NCBI RefSeq assembly: GCF_900162695.1
Contig: NZ_FUIH01000007.1
Location: 3,100,001 to 3,164,000, forward strand
Direction of reading: 5' to 3'
Origin: Virgibacillus siamensis
GTDB taxonomy: Bacteria > Bacillota > Bacilli > Bacillales > Amphibacillaceae
Length of the DNA: 64,000 nucleotides
Shown here: positions 1 to 7,715 of the stretch, in pieces
Layout: the number at the start of each line of letters is the position of its first letter
Position numbering within the stretch: the stretch's first letter is position 1
Notes under the pieces: generated by a model
Databases searched by the model: none
Told to the model about the DNA's origin: nothing
Seen by the model: only the letters and a program-made list of their open reading frames with translations
Position numbers and translations under genes: made by a program

Positions 1-785
1 CTCTGTTCTTCTAAATTCTTTTTGGCCAGTTCCAATGCACCGGCTAACGGTGTCCATCCTGCCGGTGAAAAAGAATCCAATGCCTTTTCAAAGGATTTTT
101 CCTTGTATTTGCCAAGCCTGTAAATTTGCTTAATACTGCTGCAGGATAGTTTTTTATCGCTGTCAGCACCGGTTCCTTTATGTCCATATACGGTTAAGGA
201 AACATTTGCTGATTCGGGCAAACCGCCTGCAAATGTTTCCACCGCTTTCTTGGCCAGTTGCATTTTCGTTTCTCCATTAATGGTTGCGCCCATACTTCCG
301 CTTGAATCAAACAAAATCGAAACGTTTACCTGTTTTTTCTGTTTAACAGAATCCGGCGCTTTCGCCTCACCAGGCTTGGCGCTTGCACCCTGAAATGATG
401 TATCAACATTATTAAAGAATTTATAATAACTGCGATAGTCCTCCCCGATTAAGGAAAGCATCTGATAATAGTATTCTTCCGCTGTCAGATCCTCCGGCAG
501 TTTTTCAAGAATTTGCAGCACTTTTTCTTCATCATAGCTATCCCCGCTGTATTTAGCATCGTCCAACTTAAGCTGCATTCTTTCCTCGACATTTGTAAAC
601 TGCAATTCTTTTGTTTCATTTACGGTGTTTTCTTTGCCACTTTCCTCTGATGATTCATCCGTTTGTGCTGCGGTTTTCTCCGCCTCTTTGGAATCTTTTT
701 CCCCATCATTACCGGAACAACCTGCCAAAGCAAAAAATAATAATAGAAACACAAGGCAAACGATCAACTTTTTACTGTTTAACAT
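1..785 (-). CDS. VWA-domain lipoprotein, C-terminus cut by window edge
   Basis: The reading frame starts at the ATG at 785, behind an AAGGGGGAG ribosome site, and runs off the left edge. The N-terminus is a lipoprotein signal: a short basic start, a hydrophobic stretch and the lipobox LAGC, followed by an acidic, low-complexity linker. Around residue 155 there is a von Willebrand factor A domain with the MIDAS motif DSSGSMG, which binds a divalent metal. The protein should be anchored on the outer face of the membrane. It resembles the YwmC/YwmD type of secreted VWA proteins of Bacillus. The partner bound is unknown. The family call is firm; the exact orthologue is not. Confidence 0.85.
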   Translation of the reverse strand, partial: MLNSKKLIVCLVFLLLFFALAGCSGNDGEKDSKEAEKTAAQTDESSEESGKENTVNETKELQFTNVEERMQLKLDDAKYSGDSYDEEKVLQILEKLPEDLTAEEYYYQMLSLIGEDYRSYYKFFNNVDTSFQGASAKPGEAKAPDSVKQKKQVNVSILFDSSGSMGATINGETKMQLAKKAVETFAGGLPESANVSLTVYGHKGTGADSDKKLSCSSIKQIYRLGKYKEKSFEKALDSFSPAGWTPLAGALELAKKNLEEQ

Positions 786-841
786 GTTTAGTTCTCCCCC
801 TTCCGTTGCGCATGCCGTCTTACATCATACAGACATAAAGA

Positions 842-866
842 AAACCGGGAGTTTAAGCTCCCAGGT
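842..866 (-). terminator. Rho-independent terminator
   Basis: Read on the minus strand, GGGAG and CTCCC arms with a six-base loop are followed by GGTTTTCTTT. The hairpin lies just downstream of the YdjM-like gene and would separate it from the VWA lipoprotein gene. Confidence 0.6.
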
Positions 867-938
867 GATATTAGCTTATTTATACCATAATAATGATGAA
901 AATAATAGATGGCTACCAGTAAAATGTACCGCCATGCC

Positions 939-1418
939 TCAAAATATATACATCTGATACCCAATATATCCTGCTGCAATAATCATCATGGCCATGACAA
1001 CATGTTCAATCAGTCCACCCGTATGCGTATAAATCGGCAGTCGTATTTTAATACTCATCGGCCATAACAATGCAATCCCGCGTGAAGTTGCTGCATCCAA
1101 CAGCAAGTGACTTGCTACGCCGATAATGATGCCGGCTGTAATGCTTGCCGGAACCGGTGTTGATGATAATATAGCTCCAAGGATAACCATAAATAATAGA
1201 CTGTGTGTTACGGTCCGGTGACCAAACAAAAGTCGCACGAGGTTTGATAGGATCGGCAGCTTTCGCCCAATTTTAGAACCGCCGTGACAAATATCCGGCA
1301 GCAGAGATCCAGCTGTGCATGATGCTAAAAACAGTAGATCCTGTGTATAATGATCTGTAAAGTATTGTACTGCTATCCCGGCTGTTAATCCGCCGATAAG
1401 ATGTGTTTTGCCTGTCAT
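939..1418 (-). CDS. YdjM-like membrane-bound metal-dependent hydrolase (DUF457 family)
   Basis: A 159-residue integral membrane protein with about four hydrophobic segments. It carries the conserved family features TGKTHL near the start, LLPDICH, and HRTVTHSLLF with a histidine cluster, and a later HLLLDA motif; the His/Asp residues probably bind metal. The start was placed at the internal ATG at 1418 because AGAAGGAGA sits seven bases before it; an upstream in-frame ATG at 1460 would put this ribosome site inside the gene. In E. coli the YdjM group is linked to the SOS response, but the biochemical role is not settled. It is a single gene here with its own terminator downstream. Confidence 0.8.
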   Translation of the reverse strand: MTGKTHLIGGLTAGIAVQYFTDHYTQDLLFLASCTAGSLLPDICHGGSKIGRKLPILSNLVRLLFGHRTVTHSLLFMVILGAILSSTPVPASITAGIIIGVASHLLLDAATSRGIALLWPMSIKIRLPIYTHTGGLIEHVVMAMMIIAAGYIGYQMYIF

Positions 1419-1645
1419 GTGTTGTTCTCCTTCTATTAATCCCAAAGTTATTTCTTCCATAGCTTCACAATTTGCTTAGTCAATTTTTTCCTAAATAGCG
1501 ACAATGCCTACCACCGATTTTTCGTCAATAAATTACTTACCAGCACCAACGTTAACCCTTTTGTAAATGCTCACCCTTTTCGATGTCTTTAAAAGCTTAA
1601 AAGATGACGCCATAATGATGTCCATGCTTTTATTACTTTTGAGCA

Positions 1646-2065
1646 CTAATTACCATTATATGGGACTCCGAATTCATCTTTAAGTTCATACATTAATTTT
1701 TTTATTTCCTCTTTAGTTCCATCACTTTCTCCATAATCTTCTGCACTTACGTTTTCATTTGCTTTTTGAATGATAAATGTTTTATTCATCATTAACAATA
1801 ATACTAATTGTGAGACAAATAGTTCCTCTTCAGGTGATGAAAAAGTATCTTTTTTATACATCACTTCAAAATATTCACTCAACTCCTCATATCCGTTTGA
1901 GATATCTTCACCATTAATATTTGCATGTATAATCTGGGTTAGTTTTAATCCATTCTCAAAAACTTCCTTGTCTAAATTCGCTTTGTTGGTACTAGCTTTG
2001 TTACTACATCCCGCCATAATCAATAAAAGAACAATTATAAAAATAAACTCCCCTTTTTTAATCAC
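1646..2065 (-). CDS. Small lipoprotein of unknown function
   Basis: The product is 139 residues long with a signal peptide and lipobox (LIMAGC), followed by a charged, probably helical domain with no motif I recognise. I chose the GTG at 2065 as start: AAAGGGGAA lies eight bases before it, and it begins one base after the stop codon of the upstream membrane protein gene, which suggests translational coupling. An in-frame ATG at 2092 would overlap that gene by 26 bases and has no good ribosome site. Likely an envelope-attached protein made with its upstream partner. Confidence 0.65.
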   Translation of the reverse strand: MIKKGEFIFIIVLLLIMAGCSNKASTNKANLDKEVFENGLKLTQIIHANINGEDISNGYEELSEYFEVMYKKDTFSSPEEELFVSQLVLLLMMNKTFIIQKANENVSAEDYGESDGTKEEIKKLMYELKDEFGVPYNGN

Positions 2066-2066
2066 A

Positions 2067-2372
2067 TTAGATTCCCCTTTTTTGAAGAACATTATAAATT
2101 AATAAAGTACAACCTAATATTGTAAATATTATTGCCAATAAGAAGTATGCTGCTGCATAATTAGAGTTAATTATATAGTTATATGCATCTCCTCCAACAT
2201 AAGCATTGATGTTATTATCTCCAAACTCTTCATTAGAGTACACAAACATTTTGTAAAACCCCATGACAACGAAAATCACTGAAATTATAAAGCTTGCTAT
2301 TACTTTTAAATCCCATTCTGTATGTTCGCTAGGTGTATTTTTAATTTCCAAAGTCTTTCTATCTTCCTGCAT
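2067..2372 (-). CDS. Small membrane protein with two transmembrane segments
   Basis: The 101-residue product has a charged N-terminal tail of about 22 residues, a hydrophobic segment near residues 24-44, an outside loop rich in Asn and Tyr, and a second segment near residues 74-94. The ATG at 2372 follows a strong GGGGGGAGGGAG ribosome site. It forms a two-gene unit with the lipoprotein downstream. No family is recognised. Confidence 0.6.
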   Translation of the reverse strand: MQEDRKTLEIKNTPSEHTEWDLKVIASFIISVIFVVMGFYKMFVYSNEEFGDNNINAYVGGDAYNYIINSNYAAAYFLLAIIFTILGCTLLIYNVLQKRGI

Positions 2373-2682
2373 TTTTTCTCCCTCCCCCCATTAGTAAAAA
2401 TTACCTGATTTTAATATACCACATGCGCCTGTATTTGATTGATTTAATTTATCAAAATAATTGATTTAGAATGAAGTTGTTTAAGTCTTTTTTGATCAAA
2501 TGTTTAGTTCAACATTTTAACAGGAAATATATATAGAAAACGTTAAAGATGAATCAATGACCAGCCCACTATTATTATAGAATTAGCAACAAATATAATC
2601 ACATTTAAAAGCTAGATGATAAGATATACTTTTTGATTTTTGTTATGATGAAGATAAAATTGAAGTTAAAAAGGAGTATTCT
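2373..2682. other. AT-rich intergenic stretch between divergent genes
   Basis: This 310-base stretch is very AT-rich and separates the left-hand envelope genes from the defence island. It should hold the promoters of both flanking units. I could not pick out a convincing promoter, repeat or structured RNA. It marks the left edge of the island on the plus strand. Confidence 0.4.
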
Positions 2683-4479
2683 ATGTCCAACTACAACGTG
2701 AATAATAGCACAGTTAATGCTTTGTTAGGATGGATTGAAGAAGATATTGTTGCTATACCTGAAATCCAAAGACCGTTTGTTTGGAAAGCATCAAAGGTTC
2801 GTGATTTATTAGATTCGCTTTATAAAGATTATCCCATAGGTTATATCATCACTTGGCAGAATCCAGATGCTAGGTTAAAGGATGGCACTATATCACAAGG
2901 AAAAAGAATCTTAATTGATGGACAGCAACGTGTGACAGCACTTATGGCGGCTATTTCTGGCAAAGAAGTTCTGAATAAAAAGTATCAAAAGAAACGTATT
3001 AAAATAGCATTTCATCCTTTTGAAAAAAAATTCGAGGTGCAAAACCCTGCAATATTAAAAGATAAGAAGTGGATACCTGATATTGCCGAAGTATTTTCTA
3101 CTGATTTTAGCCAATTTAACTTCATCAATACGTATTGTCAAGAAAATCCTGAAATGAACCCAGATCAACTTAATGCAATACTTCAACAACTATCGAACAT
3201 TAAACACAGCACCCTTGGAATCATTGAACTAAATCACACACTCGATATCGAAACTGTAACCGAAATATTCATTCGAATAAATTCAGCTGGTGTAAGTTTG
3301 AGTCAAGCCGACTTTGCTATGTCAAAAATCTCTGTTAATGATGTGTACAACGGTCCTATTATTCGTAAAACCGTCGATTACTTTTCACATTTAATCAAAA
3401 GTCCAGCTGTCTTTGATGATATAAAAAATAATGATAACGAATTTGCCAATTCTGATCCCTTTAAAAAAATTCAGTGGGTTAAAGATTATAATACAAACAT
3501 TTACGAACCCAGTTATTCCGATGTTTTGCGAGTCGCATTTACGTTTAAATTTTTACGTGGACGACTGTCAAACTTAGTAAGTTTGTTATCTGGACGCGAT
3601 TTTGAAACAAGGGAATACAAAGAAGATATTATCGAAAGTTCCTTTAGGGAATTAAATGATGGTGTCATCAAATTTGTGGATGAGACAAATTTTAAAAGAT
3701 TTATCATGATTTTAAAATCTGCCGGCATTATAGATGCCAAGTTAATCAGATCACAGAACAGCCTTAACTTTGCCTATTCTTTATTCTTGCTTTTAAGGGA
3801 ACGTGGCTTTAATTCATCTGATATTAATCGCTCCGTACGGAAGTGGCTCGTTATTTCCATATTAACAGAGCGATATTCCAGTTCACCTGAATCCATGTTT
3901 GATTTTGATATCAAACGATTCGCGAACGCCGATAATCCAAATGATTACATCACTTCAATTGAGAACGGTGAATTATCAGACGCTTATTGGGAAAACACCT
4001 TCATGGACAACTTGGAGACATCTGTAGCAAGCAGCCCATATTTCAATCTTTATCTAATGTCACAGATTTATGATAACGACTATGCGTTTTTATCAAAATC
4101 AATACGAGTCCAACAATTGATTGAAGAGCGCGGCGATGTCCATCATGTATTTCCTAAAAAGTATTTACAAAATAACGGCTATAACAACCGTCGTCATTAT
4201 AACCAAATTGCAAATTATGTTTATACGGAACAAGGAGTTAATTTAGCAATACGCGACCAAGCGCCAAACCAATACATGGATGTTGTTAAACGACAAATTG
4301 CTGATAATAAGTTTGAAATTGGCGAACTTAATGACGAACAACAATTAAAAGAAAATATGAAGATGAATTGTGTACCTGAATCAATATTCTCTATGACTGC
4401 CAGTAATTATGATGGGTTTTTAGAAGAAAGAAGACGGATGATGATGATAAAAATAAGAAGATTTTATAAGTGCTTGTAG
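2683..4479 (+). CDS. DUF262 / HNH (GmrSD-like) putative nuclease
   Basis: The N-terminal half is a DUF262 domain, related to ParB/Srx-like folds: it has IPEIQRPFVW (residues 25-34) and IDGQQR (78-83), the nucleotide-binding signature of the family. The C-terminal part has an HNH-like motif beginning VHHVFPKKYL at residue 486, followed by conserved Asn residues at about 507-520, as in the DUF1524 nuclease of GmrSD. GmrSD proteins are type IV restriction enzymes that cut phage DNA with modified cytosines; related DUF262 proteins occur widely in defence islands. At 598 residues it fits a single-chain form. AAGGAG precedes the ATG by seven bases. Its 3' end overlaps that of the opposite 44-residue ORF by 16 bases. 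Antiphage function is inferred. Confidence 0.8.
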   Translation: MSNYNVNNSTVNALLGWIEEDIVAIPEIQRPFVWKASKVRDLLDSLYKDYPIGYIITWQNPDARLKDGTISQGKRILIDGQQRVTALMAAISGKEVLNKKYQKKRIKIAFHPFEKKFEVQNPAILKDKKWIPDIAEVFSTDFSQFNFINTYCQENPEMNPDQLNAILQQLSNIKHSTLGIIELNHTLDIETVTEIFIRINSAGVSLSQADFAMSKISVNDVYNGPIIRKTVDYFSHLIKSPAVFDDIKNNDNEFANSDPFKKIQWVKDYNTNIYEPSYSDVLRVAFTFKFLRGRLSNLVSLLSGRDFETREYKEDIIESSFRELNDGVIKFVDETNFKRFIMILKSAGIIDAKLIRSQNSLNFAYSLFLLLRERGFNSSDINRSVRKWLVISILTERYSSSPESMFDFDIKRFANADNPNDYITSIENGELSDAYWENTFMDNLETSVASSPYFNLYLMSQIYDNDYAFLSKSIRVQQLIEERGDVHHVFPKKYLQNNGYNNRRHYNQIANYVYTEQGVNLAIRDQAPNQYMDVVKRQIADNKFEIGELNDEQQLKENMKMNCVPESIFSMTASNYDGFLEERRRMMMIKIRRFYKCL

Positions 4480-4598
4480 AAAAGAAGCACAGGGACGGTT
4501 TGACTACTTGCATATTGGACCGATACATCAAAACCTGCCCAAGCAAAAAGTGTTGCAGTATAAGATCCAGCTGCAACACTTACTTGATGTGAATTCAT
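4464..4598 (-). CDS. 44-residue peptide ORF coupled to the KwaA-like gene
   Basis: The ATG at 4598 overlaps the stop codon of the upstream KwaA-like gene as ATGA, and a GGGGG ribosome site lies seven bases ahead, so translation by coupling is plausible. The peptide is neutral and rich in Ala, Ser, Val and aromatic residues in the middle (SVAAGSYTATLFAWAGF). Its last dozen residues are encoded by a repeat-like sequence also found at 13.9 kb. It could be a small accessory protein of the Kiwa-like pair or a chance ORF running into a repeat. No family is recognised. Confidence 0.4.
   Translation of the reverse strand: MNSHQVSVAAGSYTATLFAWAGFDVSVQYASSQTVPVLLFYKHL
4492..4513 (+). repeat. Left copy of a 22-bp imperfect direct repeat
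   Basis: The sequence GGGACGGTTTGACT, then one variable base and CTT, recurs at 13944-13965 in the same orientation with 20 of 22 positions alike. A looser relative (ACAGAGACGGTTAT) sits near 12350. I recall GGGACGGTT phrases as common intergenic repeats in Bacillaceae. The two best copies bracket the defence island and the pseudogene zone. Confidence 0.55.
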
Positions 4599-5287
4599 GT
4601 GAGTACCCCCTGCAAAAAAAATACAATAAATTTTAAAAAACCCTGGAACTTCACATTCCAAATCAATAAAAATATCACTAAAAGTAAAAAAAATAGTATA
4701 ATTTTTGTATATGACAATTTGTTTTTTGTATCTTTAGTATGTAACACCACCCCTGGTGAAACATTGCGCATAAAAATAGTAGTATAAAGTGGTATAACAC
4801 TACCTTTTGTCGATATAATGATGGTATTTTTCCCATTTTCCTTCTTTGCCGTATGAATGTCATAAAACAAGGTCAGTGTAGGATTAATATGATACAGGTT
4901 ATTGTACATGTATAAACTTCCGATTACAAGAAATAGAATAATAAACGCTATAAGTGTCGGTAAATTTAATCCTTGTTTTCCCCCAAATATATTTGAATTA
5001 AAGGAAATGAATGGGATAATATACGTTACTACGTAGTTTAACGCTTCACTACCTTTATTAGATATCTTGTTTAAAATGATTTTTTGATTAGGTTGTACCT
5101 TTAAAGGGTGATCCAGATATAATTTTAAGGTTGTAAGGGTAATTACCATAATAGTTATTAGTACCAAGCATAAAAAGAGGTTATCGATATTCAGTAGAAA
5201 AAGAATTACAAAAAGAGGTAAATAAGAACTGACAAAAAGCATATATCTGAATATCCTGCTTAATACAAGCTCCAATCTCTCCCCCAT
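4595..5287 (-). CDS. KwaA-like membrane protein (candidate Kiwa system)
   Basis: A 230-residue polytopic membrane protein with hydrophobic segments near residues 15-34, 37-58, 83-98, 109-128 and 192-213. The phrases SSYLPLF, LNYVVTYIIPF and NLYHINPTLTLF match my memory of a family of small defence-associated membrane proteins that includes KwaA. In Kiwa, KwaA sits in the membrane and senses phage infection while KwaB acts on DNA. The gene lies 23 bases behind the DUF4868 gene and is read with it; AAAGGA precedes its ATG by eight bases. The C-terminal fifth segment makes it slightly longer than the usual four-segment KwaA. The name rests mainly on context and topology. Confidence 0.55.
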   Translation of the reverse strand: MGERLELVLSRIFRYMLFVSSYLPLFVILFLLNIDNLFLCLVLITIMVITLTTLKLYLDHPLKVQPNQKIILNKISNKGSEALNYVVTYIIPFISFNSNIFGGKQGLNLPTLIAFIILFLVIGSLYMYNNLYHINPTLTLFYDIHTAKKENGKNTIIISTKGSVIPLYTTIFMRNVSPGVVLHTKDTKNKLSYTKIILFFLLLVIFLLIWNVKFQGFLKFIVFFLQGVLT

Positions 5288-5310
5288 AATTATATCCTTT
5301 CCAAAAAAGT

Positions 5311-6285
5311 TTAATTAAATATTTTTATCCTCTGATTAGCAAAAATTTGTGTCTTACTTACCAGAGTTTCAGCAGCTTCATCATTAATGATTCTTATTAT
5401 CTGGTCTACCGATTTATGTTTATTACCCTCATCTATTGTAATACTCTTATTCTTCTGATCCAGTTTAAAAAATAGCCCTTCTCCAATAGTCTTCTTTAGT
5501 GCCTTAAAAGTGTCAAAAGTAACATTATCAAGTTTATTAGCAGTACTAATTCCATACAACTTTTTTTTAAAATTTTTGTTCCTAGTGCAATGCTCTTCTA
5601 AAATTTCACAGTTACTTATTAAACCTAGATTACTAATTTCTTTGACCGTTGTTGTTGCATGTACGTTGATATGTTCTTCATAATTAAATAATCTTTCAAA
5701 ATAATGTCCGTGAACCACAAAGACGACTCCATTAAAATTAATTGCACAACAATTATCTTTCAATTCCAAATAGGTATCTCGAGATTTTTTAAGAACATCA
5801 CCTTCTTCACTCCCAAATCGGTATAACCCCGCTTTAGGCTGATATAAATTAGATTTGTCTAATGTTGAAAAAAACAGAATATCCATTTCTTTTCCATCTG
5901 AGCTTCTGGTAATTACTGCATTTATCACGAAACCCTTGATATTACCTTCAATTTGTTCAAATATTCGTTTGCTAAGGTTTATAGAATTATCTTTAATTAT
6001 TAATTCTTTAAATTTATCATACCCGGGGACCTCATTTTCTTTTATATAGGAAACACTTTCTGAGCCATCCGGAACTGTATTTTCAGGGTACTCGTATAAT
6101 TGGGCATCCTTAGCCTTTTTAATATTTTTATTGATAACTTTTTTAATATCTTCATTTGTGGACATATTCAATTTATATAATTTATAGGGCTCTTCTTCAT
6201 CAGTTAACAAATAAATAGATAGACCATTAAAAGAGTACTTTTGCTCATCAAGGATAGCAATTAATTCCTGAAAGATTTTTTCCAT
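5311..6285 (-). CDS. DUF4868 (KwaB-like) protein, candidate Kiwa effector
   Basis: The 324-residue soluble protein has the layout I know from DUF4868: a mixed N-terminal part, a central block with FNGVVFVVHGHYFERLFNYEEH (residues about 195-216), and a basic C-terminal end. KwaB of E. coli Kiwa has this domain and about this size; it binds DNA and blocks phage replication and late transcription together with KwaA. The start is placed at the ATG at 6285, seven bases after GAGGGG; an in-frame ATG at 6306 lacks a site. Upstream lie 283 AT-rich bases without a gene, likely the promoter region. Other defence proteins also carry DUF4868, so a profile search is needed to settle the name. Confidence 0.65.
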   Translation of the reverse strand: MEKIFQELIAILDEQKYSFNGLSIYLLTDEEEPYKLYKLNMSTNEDIKKVINKNIKKAKDAQLYEYPENTVPDGSESVSYIKENEVPGYDKFKELIIKDNSINLSKRIFEQIEGNIKGFVINAVITRSSDGKEMDILFFSTLDKSNLYQPKAGLYRFGSEEGDVLKKSRDTYLELKDNCCAINFNGVVFVVHGHYFERLFNYEEHINVHATTTVKEISNLGLISNCEILEEHCTRNKNFKKKLYGISTANKLDNVTFDTFKALKKTIGEGLFFKLDQKNKSITIDEGNKHKSVDQIIRIINDEAAETLVSKTQIFANQRIKIFN

Positions 6286-6568
6286 AATCGACCCCTCATT
6301 AATCACAATTTTTAATATTTTTATCTAATCCAATTGTAACATAATTAATTTAATTTTTATGTTCTTTTCCCTATTTTGAAAGAACGGGGTGGTAGCAAAA
6401 ATGCTTTAAAATGACAAAGTCCCTTTTAAGTAATATTTATTACTTCTCGACTTATAACACAAAGAATATATATCGATGTAATTAGATTATAGAAAATAAA
6501 TAAATCTACTAATAAAGGAAGCGACCCAATACTTCTTATATTTCTTAATGTATAACAAACCATAAAAA

Positions 6569-7714
6569 TTAGTCGTTAAAATTAACCTTCATCACAATTT
6601 CATCAATTAATTCTTGTAATTCTTCGAGAGTAATAACAAACCATTCTTTAGGAACTAACATTTTTCCATTGGGTCCTAAGATTGAAACATCCAGATTATT
6701 ATTATCAAGTGCATGATGTATTGCCGTTTCAAATTTGCTACCATTCATGTTATACACTTGATAAGTGGTCACAACTTCAACTGGAGCATAAAGATAGGTT
6801 GATTCATTCTCTGCGTTTCTTATCCTATTTTCTACCGAACCCGTCGTAAAACCAATTTTGTATAAATTTTTAATAGAAGTAATTTGTGGATCGGTACTTA
6901 ATGATTTAAGAACATAAATAAAACCTGTTGATTGATCATCTTCGCTAACATTATTTAGCAATGTTTCTTCATTGTCTGTCACACGTCTTCCATGTTTGTA
7001 TAGTTCAGCTGAAAGAGAGCGAAGTAACATATCTGATTCTGTTCCATTTTCAAAAACACACCGAAGCCTAGCATTAACCTTCCCTTTTATCTTTTTACGT
7101 TCTTCAACATTTTCAACATATAGAAGTACTCCTTTTAATATGAAAAAACTATTTTGTTGAATGTCTTGTTCGTTTTTAAAAGCTACAATTTTTCGTTTAC
7201 CTTCTGTTAGTTCCTTATGACACTTTTTGAACAGTTCCTCATACTTAGCAAAATTCTTCAACTTTTTCCGTTTCGCAACATGTTCAGGCATTGTTGTGAC
7301 CTTTTGAAGTGAGCTGGTATCAAAGATTGAAGAAGCTGAATTATTGATCTGACTATCCCCCAATAATTCAGACGAGCCGCTGTCAAGGATATCATCAATT
7401 GAAGAGATTTTCGGAACCCTGTAATCATTTTGTGTATCTTTTAATATTCCAATATCATCATACCGCTTCAAATATCCTGTCCGCTCAGGATCCTTACGAA
7501 TACCAATTAATCGACTAGCAAGACTTCTTTCAACTAAGGCTGTTGTATCTTTTTGTGGTTCTCGTCCATTTTCTTTAACAAAGTCAATAATTTCTATAAA
7601 CTTTTCAACTTCAGGATCATACTGAACTTTCGGAGTCTTCTTGGGTGGCGTTGTTATTTCATCAAACAGCGAACTATCCATGATTTCATCAATCGAATGG
7701 TATCTATTTGCCAT
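6569..7714 (-). CDS. GIY-YIG nuclease family protein (T5orf172-like)
   Basis: The C-terminal third is a GIY-YIG-type nuclease: GFIYVL (residues 264-269) and YKIGFTTGSVENRIRNAE (285-302) supply the Tyr and Arg positions, and FETAIHHAL (about 328-336) the catalytic Glu. This is the T5orf172 flavour of the fold. The N-terminal region has two copies of a short motif, SIDEIMDSSLFDE (7-19) and SIDDILDSGSSELL (105-118), separated by a small helical domain that may read DNA. The gene begins one base after the helicase stop codon, behind TAAGGAGG, and is the last of a three-gene operon with the helicase and methyltransferase. It probably provides the cutting activity of a restriction system. Confidence 0.8.
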   Translation of the reverse strand: MANRYHSIDEIMDSSLFDEITTPPKKTPKVQYDPEVEKFIEIIDFVKENGREPQKDTTALVERSLASRLIGIRKDPERTGYLKRYDDIGILKDTQNDYRVPKISSIDDILDSGSSELLGDSQINNSASSIFDTSSLQKVTTMPEHVAKRKKLKNFAKYEELFKKCHKELTEGKRKIVAFKNEQDIQQNSFFILKGVLLYVENVEERKKIKGKVNARLRCVFENGTESDMLLRSLSAELYKHGRRVTDNEETLLNNVSEDDQSTGFIYVLKSLSTDPQITSIKNLYKIGFTTGSVENRIRNAENESTYLYAPVEVVTTYQVYNMNGSKFETAIHHALDNNNLDVSILGPNGKMLVPKEWFVITLEELQELIDEIVMKVNFND

Positions 7715-7715
7715 T

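Noticed and set aside
625..957. Plus-strand frames overlapping the VWA lipoprotein gene
   Set aside because: They run antisense to the signal peptide and lipobox of a well-supported gene and have no ribosome site.
1461..1645. Small ORF in the gap between the YdjM-like and lipoprotein genes
   Set aside because: The best frame is about 30 codons with no ribosome site; nothing else was seen in the gap.
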